Source of the DNA: Pseudomonadota bacterium
Lineage (GTDB): Bacteria; Desulfobacterota; DSM-4660; Desulfatiglandales; B25-G16
Length of the DNA stretch: 12,983 bases
Reading direction: 5' to 3'
Assembly (NCBI GenBank): GCA_015223015.1
Contig: JADFWK010000227.1
Coordinates: 1-12,983, forward strand
Positions within the stretch are counted from its first letter, which is position 1. Each line of letters starts with the position of its first letter. Position numbers and translations under genes: made by a program. Shown one piece after another: positions 8,207 to 12,983 of this stretch. Under the pieces are notes generated by a model. The model did not search any database and had not been told where the DNA came from. It saw nothing but the letters and a program-made list of their open reading frames with translations.

Positions 8207-9169
8207 GTGAAAAAGGTTACCGGTAGTCAAAAAAAGACAAAAGATCTCGACACAAAGGCCCAGTATGACCTGCAGCCTGTGCCCGGCAAGAGAGATGGCT
8301 CTTTAGTTGCCTACGATCCTTTGCAGATGTATTTATGGGAAATAAGGAGGTATAGGCTCCTTACCAAAGAGGAGGAGATCGAACTTGCAATACGATATAG
8401 AGAAAAAAATGATCAGGAGGCTGGGCAGAAGCTTATTCTGGCTAATCTTAGGTTAGTGGTAAAAATCGCGATGGATTTTCATAGATACTGGATGAAAAAC
8501 CTCATGGATTTGATTCAGGAGGGGAACGTTGGCTTAATGCAGGCGATAAGGAAATTTGATCCACACAAGGGAATCAAGTTTTCCTATTATGCCTCATTTT
8601 GGATAAAGGCCTATATCCTCAAGTTTATTATGGAGAATTGGAAGCTTGTCAAGATTGGAACTACCCAAGCCCAAAGAAAGCTTTTTTTTAACCTTACAAA
8701 GGAGAAAGAGAGGTTGCTGTCTTTGGGTTATGATCCTGAACCCAAACTCCTTGCCGAACGTCTGGATGTAAAAAAGGATGAGATTATTGAAATGGCACAG
8801 CGGTTGGGTGGATGGGAGGTTTCCCTTGATGCCCCGGTTAAAGAGGATTCTAAACAGGACTATAGCTCGTTTTTGCCCTCTCCAGAAAGTGGCGCCGATG
8901 AACTGATTTCTGTGAAGGAAAGAACGGAGTTGCTCCGGGAAAAGTTGGAGGAATACAGAAACACGCTCTCTGGAAAACATAGAGATATATTTGATAACAG
9001 AATACTGACCGAAGAGCCATTGACCCTTCAGGAACTCGGAGATAAGCATAGCATATCCAGGGAAAGGGTGCGTCAGATTCAGGAGAAGATTCTCAAAAAG
9101 GCCAAGGAATGGCTCGTGGAAAACATACCAAATTTTGAAGAAAATTTCTCTGATCTTCTACATGAATAG
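8207..9169 (+). CDS. rpoH: RNA polymerase sigma factor, RpoH (sigma-32) type
   Basis: A 320-residue sigma-70 family factor expected to direct RNA polymerase to heat-shock promoters. Region 1.2 lies at about 38-66 (DPLQMYLWEIRRYRLLTKEEE). Region 2 (about 76-146) contains NLRLVVKIA, DLIQEGNVGLMQAIRKFD and the promoter-melting segment FSYYASFWIKAYIL. It is followed by the RpoH box QRKLFFNL (156-163), the hallmark that separates RpoH from other sigma factors. Region 4 (about 248-303) has the ISRERVRQIQEKIL helix-turn-helix. There is no long region 1.1, as expected for this group. It starts with GTG; GAGGG is 11 bases upstream, which is rather far. The last eight bases overlap the ATG of the following lipoprotein gene. 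RpoH-like paralogues exist in some Desulfobacterota, so the exact regulon is uncertain. Confidence 0.9.
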   Translation: MKKVTGSQKKTKDLDTKAQYDLQPVPGKRDGSLVAYDPLQMYLWEIRRYRLLTKEEEIELAIRYREKNDQEAGQKLILANLRLVVKIAMDFHRYWMKNLMDLIQEGNVGLMQAIRKFDPHKGIKFSYYASFWIKAYILKFIMENWKLVKIGTTQAQRKLFFNLTKEKERLLSLGYDPEPKLLAERLDVKKDEIIEMAQRLGGWEVSLDAPVKEDSKQDYSSFLPSPESGADELISVKERTELLREKLEEYRNTLSGKHRDIFDNRILTEEPLTLQELGDKHSISRERVRQIQEKILKKAKEWLVENIPNFEENFSDLLHE

Positions 9170-10919
9170 AATAGTTGGAATAGTATCTATCTGGTTTTTG
9201 CTTTTTCTTATTGCGTTTGCCCTGTCCTGTGGAGGCATAGGCATAGAAAAAAGATTACCTTCGCAACAAGGGGCCATTGAAAAAGCAGAGATGAAAGACG
9301 AGAAGGATAGTATCCAAGGTGCCTATGAAAACTATACCTCTGCATCTCTAGCCATAATTAATGGCAACTACCAGGATGCAGAGATCTATCTCAAAGAGGC
9401 CCTCAAACACGACAAAGACTCTCCCTATTTACTCCTGAAATTGTCCCAGGTACTGGTAAAGAATGGCAGAATAGAAGATGCCTTGGTTCTGGCCCAAAGG
9501 TTAGTTGACCTGGCTCCAGGTGATCTCGCAGCTCGAAGGTTACTGGCAGAGATCTACTCCAAGCTCCAGGAATTTGACTTGGCAATAGCTCAGTGCAGGG
9601 AGATCCTTGCACAGGCTCCGGACAATAAAGAGGTAAGGCTTCAATTATCTACACTCTTTATCAGATTAAAAAAATACAATGCTGCCCTTGAAGAGCTGTC
9701 GATTTTGACAGAAAAGGAACCCGACCTGATGATAGCTCATTACTACAAGGGAAAGATAAATTTGGAGCTCAAAGAATATGATGAGGCAGAGAGGGCATTT
9801 CTGAGAGTGCTGGAAATCAACGCAAGATTTCTTCCTGCCCTTTTCGATTTGGCAGCCTTATACACCACGATAGGTAATCCTGATTTGGCAATAGAAACCT
9901 ACCAGCAAATACTGCAATTATACCCTACCGATACAAGTGCCTGGGAAAGGCTGATCGCCCTGTACTATCAGAAGGGTCAAGTGAAATTGGCAGAAAGATA
10001 TATGGATGAGATGAAACAGGCATTAGGCCCGGAGGATGTAAAAAGAAAAAGACTGGGCTTGATATACCTCAGGTATGGAAAATTAGACGAGTCTATCGCC
10101 GAACTCTCGTCGATAGTGTCTGTGTGGCCGGATGATCAGGAGGCCAGATACTACCTGGGAGCTGCCTTGGAAGAGAATGAAGATCTGGCTGAAGCGTACA
10201 GAAACTTTGATCTGATTAATCCGGAAGGCAACTATTTTATTAACGCCCGGATCCACATGGCCTATATACTGGAAAAGCAAGACAAGACTGATAAGGCCAT
10301 AGATCTCCTCAGAGAAACCATCAATCAAACGAGTGATAACCCTCCTCAACTATACCTGGTTTTAGCATCACTCTATGAGATTAAAGAAGAATACCAGGGT
10401 GCTATGGATGTCTTACAGGAAGGTATACGGTATAATGAGGAAAATACTGACCTTCTATACAGACTCGGTATTATATTGGGTAAGTCAAAGAGGACCGAAG
10501 AATCTATCAAACAGATGGAGATAGTTATCAAGATAGATCCCCGGCACGCCGACGCCCTTAACTACATCGGCTATACCTATGCAGATGAGAATATTCACCT
10601 TGATAGGGCCCTGGAGCTCATTGAGAAGGCTGTGCAGTACAAACCTAATAGCGGTTATATAATTGATAGTCTGGGATGGGTGTATTTTCGAAAAGGGCTC
10701 TACGATAAGGCTTTAACGGAGTTGAAAAAGGCTATCGAACTGACACCGAATGATCCTGCAATTGCCGAGCATTTGGGTGATGTATACCTTAAGAAAGGTG
10801 ACTATAAAGAGGCCTTGAAGGCTTATGAGAAGGCGATTTCGCTCAAGAATGCGCCAAAAGAAAGATTAGAGAGAAAGCTCAAAGATGTTATGGAGCATCT
10901 GGAAGGCTATGCCCCTTGA
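9162..10919 (+). CDS. TPR-repeat outer-membrane lipoprotein, LbcA-like
   Basis: A predicted lipoprotein built almost entirely of tetratricopeptide repeats, an adaptor fold. From the ATG at 9162 it has 585 residues. Residues 5-21 form a signal segment ending ALSC, so Cys23 is the likely lipidated residue. About 15 consecutive 34-residue TPR units follow from near residue 50 to 570; the best preserved are C-terminal (for example LGDVYLKKGDYKEALKAYEKA). A TTG at 9135 would extend it by nine residues but would spoil the signal peptide. The ATG overlaps the rpoH stop by eight bases, with no clear binding site, which suggests translational coupling. Length, lipoprotein signal, TPR content and position directly before a LolB-like gene match P. 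aeruginosa LbcA (PA4667), partner of protease CtpA. That homology is an inference and no CtpA gene is visible here. Confidence 0.85.
   Translation: MNRIVGIVSIWFLLFLIAFALSCGGIGIEKRLPSQQGAIEKAEMKDEKDSIQGAYENYTSASLAIINGNYQDAEIYLKEALKHDKDSPYLLLKLSQVLVKNGRIEDALVLAQRLVDLAPGDLAARRLLAEIYSKLQEFDLAIAQCREILAQAPDNKEVRLQLSTLFIRLKKYNAALEELSILTEKEPDLMIAHYYKGKINLELKEYDEAERAFLRVLEINARFLPALFDLAALYTTIGNPDLAIETYQQILQLYPTDTSAWERLIALYYQKGQVKLAERYMDEMKQALGPEDVKRKRLGLIYLRYGKLDESIAELSSIVSVWPDDQEARYYLGAALEENEDLAEAYRNFDLINPEGNYFINARIHMAYILEKQDKTDKAIDLLRETINQTSDNPPQLYLVLASLYEIKEEYQGAMDVLQEGIRYNEENTDLLYRLGIILGKSKRTEESIKQMEIVIKIDPRHADALNYIGYTYADENIHLDRALELIEKAVQYKPNSGYIIDSLGWVYFRKGLYDKALTELKKAIELTPNDPAIAEHLGDVYLKKGDYKEALKAYEKAISLKNAPKERLERKLKDVMEHLEGYAP
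10901..10906 (+). promoter_or_regulatory. Ribosome binding site for the LolB-like gene
   Basis: GGAAGG lies nine bases before the TTG at 10916, inside the last codons of the TPR gene. It supports this TTG as the real start, since no other standard in-frame start precedes the signal peptide. Confidence 0.55.
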
Positions 10920-11749
10920 CACATCGCACATCGCACATCGCACATTTCCCGGACTTTGGTTCGTTACCGTATAGAAGATGGATCCATGGCTTATCGTATC
11001 TGACCATCCTTGTTTTAATCTTCTTGATAGGATGTGCACCACTGGTGCCTTCTCCACCCTATGCACCTTTTTCTGAAACAGAGACCGCTCAGCTTATTTC
11101 TAACCTCAGAGCAGAGGGAAGAAGAATATCCAGCTTTCATGGAGCTGGGAGACTACGGTACAGAGACAGGGAAAAGGAATCGGAGTTGAATCTGCTTGCT
11201 GCTGGTGGCAGACCATTCAAGGTCAGGCTTGAAGTCTCTCACCCCTGGGGAAGGCCTCTCTTTTTTATCGTATTAGACGGAGACAATACGTCGGTACTGT
11301 CCTTTGTTGACCATAAGTTCTTTAAAGGCCAATCAAACCGCCTGCCGATGGATCTGTTTTTTTTACTCAGGCTTGATCTGGATTCAATCTGGCAAATACT
11401 GTCTGGTAATGTGCCGGTACTGCCTCATTCGAAGGCAGCCAGTTTAAAACCGTATGAGGTCACTCTCTACAATGGGGAGGGAGAGGTTACACAAATTATC
11501 TCCTTTTTTCCTCGTTCCCTTTTGCCGCGATCGGTCTTCTTTCCATATGAAGGAATTACCATAATGTTATCGGATTTCAAGCAAGATGATTTCGGACCGA
11601 GGCCCTTGAAAATTGAGATAGCACGGAAAGATAAGAATCAATCAGTGGAGATACGATACAGGAATCTAACTCGTAACAAACCAATCCCGGAAGAGATTTT
11701 CTCCCTGGACCCTCCACCGGGTTTTGAAGTTATTGAGCAGAACGAGTGA
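10916..11749 (+). CDS. LolB-like outer-membrane lipoprotein (LolB/DUF4292 type)
   Basis: Likely the outer-membrane acceptor that inserts lipoproteins delivered by LolA, or a related LolA/LolB-fold lipoprotein. It has 277 residues from a TTG whose last two bases begin the TGA stop of the TPR gene (TTGA). A hydrophobic segment at about 28-38 ends in LIGC, a good lipobox with Cys40. A region typical of LolB/DUF4292 proteins follows (FHGAGRLRYRDREKESELNL at about 74-93, then HPWGRPLFFIVLDG). The sequence ends with IPEEIFSLDPPPGFEV, typical of this fold. The stretch before the signal is unusually long (about 25 residues), and its start is made of a heptanucleotide repeat. Family assignment rests on the fold-like pattern and its place after the TPR gene. 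I cannot tell whether it does all of LolB's job. Confidence 0.75.
   Translation: MTHRTSHIAHFPDFGSLPYRRWIHGLSYLTILVLIFLIGCAPLVPSPPYAPFSETETAQLISNLRAEGRRISSFHGAGRLRYRDREKESELNLLAAGGRPFKVRLEVSHPWGRPLFFIVLDGDNTSVLSFVDHKFFKGQSNRLPMDLFFLLRLDLDSIWQILSGNVPVLPHSKAASLKPYEVTLYNGEGEVTQIISFFPRSLLPRSVFFPYEGITIMLSDFKQDDFGPRPLKIEIARKDKNQSVEIRYRNLTRNKPIPEEIFSLDPPPGFEVIEQNE
10921..10945 (+). repeat. Heptanucleotide tandem repeat (ACATCGC x3 + ACAT)
   Basis: Three exact tandem copies of ACATCGC (10921-10927, 10928-10934, 10935-10941) are followed by a partial fourth (ACAT, 10942-10945). They lie one codon and two bases inside the LolB-like frame. Because seven is not a multiple of three, gaining or losing one unit would shift the frame between the start codon and the signal peptide. 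Confidence 0.9.
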
Positions 11750-11805
11750 AAAAAGCGATCCGTCGGCGTGGGCGAATCCTGTCAGTATAAAGTGGGCTGA
11801 AAAAC

Positions 11806-11833
11806 ACACAACAAACCCAATGAACACAACAAA
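11806..11833 (+). repeat. Short direct repeat at the Mut7-C start
   Basis: The decamer ACACAACAAA occurs at 11806-11815 and again at 11824-11833, 18 bases apart, flanking the candidate ATG at 11820. It is in phase with the frame and may be a small local duplication; its significance is unknown. Confidence 0.45.
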
Positions 11834-12287
11834 GCAAATGTTGTTTGTGGCTGATAGCATGCTTGGGAAGCTAGCACGGTACTTGAGGATTATGGGGTAT
11901 GATACCATCTACCAGAAAAGCTATTCGGAGCAAAGATTATCTGAGCTGGTTGCGGAGGGAAGGGTTCTCCTGACAAGGAGCAGTGTAAGGGCCACAGAAT
12001 ATCCTCATGTTATCTTTATCGATAAGGATCTGGTTAAGGATCAACTCACGGTGCTTGACAGCAATCTCAGGCTATCCCGGGATCAAGAAAAATGGTTCAC
12101 CAGATGTAGTATTTGTAACTCACCCCTTTCAAAGGTTGATCGAGAGGGAGCTCAGGCCCATGTCCCCGACTATGTTTTCTTTCGCTACCCTGAAAAGATT
12201 CAATTTTGCCCTTCCTGTAAGCGATTCTATTGGCCGGGCACCCACCGAGAAAGGATGTTGGCAAGATTGAAGGACTGGGGTTTTTGA
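11820..12287 (+). CDS. Mut7-C RNase-like domain protein with zinc ribbon
   Basis: A 155-residue cytosolic protein of the Mut7-C family, a PIN-like nuclease fold fused to a zinc ribbon. The domain opens with FVADSMLGKLARYLRIMGYD, which carries two family acidic residues (D12 and D28 from the ATG at 11820). It continues to RVLLTRSS, where the family normally has TRD, so a likely metal-binding Asp is Ser54 here. The zinc ribbon has Cys96, Cys99, Cys130 and Cys133, and ends in the typical YWPGTHRERM. The start is uncertain: the frame is open upstream to a TTG at 11724 inside the LolB-like gene, and ATG 11838 is also possible. I chose 11820 because family members begin at about this point, though none of the candidates has a good binding site. 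The RNA or DNA target is unknown. Confidence 0.8.
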   Translation: MNTTKQMLFVADSMLGKLARYLRIMGYDTIYQKSYSEQRLSELVAEGRVLLTRSSVRATEYPHVIFIDKDLVKDQLTVLDSNLRLSRDQEKWFTRCSICNSPLSKVDREGAQAHVPDYVFFRYPEKIQFCPSCKRFYWPGTHRERMLARLKDWGF

Positions 12288-12292
12288 ATCAA

Positions 12293-12983
12293 ATGTTTAA
12301 TAACATCATTTATATTATTGTTGTCCTGGTAATATTTAACTTCAATTATCCTGGAGCGGGTCTCTTTAAATCACCCTTCACAGCCATTCTCCTTCTGTTT
12401 TTGTTATGGCTCAATTTTTCAATCTACTGCAGGTATCGCTTTTCTAAGCTTCTGGCGGCCTCCCAGGGCAGCTACCCGGGCTTGGATCAGAGCCAGATGA
12501 GCTCAGCATACCAGTGGTTGGTCACCAGACTCTCCATTCTCTCGATAGTCATATTTGCTTTGTGTGTCTACCTCTTAAACCTGAAATACTGGCTTCTTCA
12601 GATCCCCGGGTTTACCACATTTTCCATCCTTTCCGGAGCTGCGGCAATTGCTGTCTTCCTTGCCTTTCTTGCAACCATCTGGTATTACGGCTACCCTGTA
12701 CATTATGCCTTTACACATTCTCCTGAAAAAAGATGGGCTTACATAGAATCAAACATAAAGCTCAATCTTCCCATCCTCTTTCCCTGGGCGATCCTCACTG
12801 TTTGCTATGATCTGATAACCTTACTTTCATGGCCCTCCCTTAGAAGAATGTTTGAGAGTCAGATGGGCCAATTTATTTTTTTGGCCCTATTTCTGAGCCT
12901 TCTCGTAATATTCTTACCCCCGTTTATCAAGTACTGGTGGGGCTGTTCAGCGCTTCCCAATACAGAAAAGAAAGAGAGCATAG
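12293..12983 (+). CDS. Polytopic membrane protein, probable M48 metalloprotease N-terminus (3' truncated)
   Basis: The frame is open from ATG 12293 to the window end: 230 codons with no stop, cut on the 3' side. It has about six hydrophobic segments, near residues 5-18, 28-46, 78-98, 107-132, 158-179 and 193-214. The segment LNLPILFPWAILTVCYD, followed by FLPPFIKYWWGCSALP, resembles the membrane part of M48 (Ste24p/HtpX-type) peptidases of Desulfobacterota, in which the zinc domain comes next. The HExxH motif would lie beyond the window and cannot be seen, so the identification is tentative. A TTG at 12284, overlapping the previous stop as TTGA and nine bases after AAGGA (12270-12274), is an alternative start. 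If it is M48, it would degrade or process membrane or misfolded proteins. Confidence 0.6.
   Translation, partial: MFNNIIYIIVVLVIFNFNYPGAGLFKSPFTAILLLFLLWLNFSIYCRYRFSKLLAASQGSYPGLDQSQMSSAYQWLVTRLSILSIVIFALCVYLLNLKYWLLQIPGFTTFSILSGAAAIAVFLAFLATIWYYGYPVHYAFTHSPEKRWAYIESNIKLNLPILFPWAILTVCYDLITLLSWPSLRRMFESQMGQFIFLALFLSLLVIFLPPFIKYWWGCSALPNTEKKESI

Noticed and set aside
8594..9049. Antisense open frame of 151 codons opposite rpoH
   Set aside because: It lies entirely within conserved sigma-factor coding sequence and has no family features; it is a shadow frame.
10083..10349. Antisense open frame within the TPR lipoprotein gene
   Set aside because: The + strand shows continuous TPR repeats here; the antisense frame has no support.

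Overview
The window reads as an ordinary chromosomal stretch of a Gram-negative bacterium with moderate GC. It most resembles a Desulfobacterota (old deltaproteobacterial) genome. The reasons are a RpoH-type sigma factor with its diagnostic box, outer-membrane lipoprotein machinery (a LolB-like protein), a SurA-like periplasmic chaperone, a RodZ-like protein, and the order mfd - PPIase - SurA-like - RodZ-like - tyrS. This assignment is inferred from protein character, not from a search. Every gene I support lies on the + strand, and most junctions are short gaps or overlaps.

Layout: the 3' end of an unrecognised reading frame (2-199) runs into mfd (216-3692, transcription-repair coupling factor). 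A 242-base gap with a GC-rich potential hairpin follows. Next comes a tight block: a lipoprotein parvulin-type PPIase (3935-4903), a periplasmic SurA-like chaperone (4890-5864), a RodZ-like HTH/membrane/DUF4115 protein (5866-6762) and tyrosyl-tRNA synthetase (6817-8061, probably starting at TTG). After a 145-base spacer come an rpoH-type sigma factor (8207-9169), a TPR-repeat lipoprotein (9162-10919), a LolB-like lipoprotein (10916-11749), a Mut7-C zinc-ribbon protein (11820-12287), and the membrane N-terminus of a probable M48 metalloprotease cut by the window end (12293-12983).

Apart from Mfd, TyrS and the Mut7-C protein, the genes concern envelope and protein quality control: two periplasmic folding factors, a RodZ-like morphogenesis protein, the heat-shock sigma factor, a TPR lipoprotein next to a LolB-like protein (the same order as LbcA-LolB in Pseudomonas aeruginosa), and a probable membrane protease. 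rpoH overlaps the TPR lipoprotein gene, and that gene overlaps the LolB-like gene, which suggests one coupled transcript.

I see no mobile element, CRISPR array, tRNA, rRNA, defence system or clearly novel system here. The points most worth a second look are a heptanucleotide tandem repeat inside the start of the LolB-like gene, a SurA-like protein lacking both parvulin histidines, a Mut7-C protein whose usual TRD motif reads TRS, and the coupling of rpoH to an outer-membrane lipoprotein gene.
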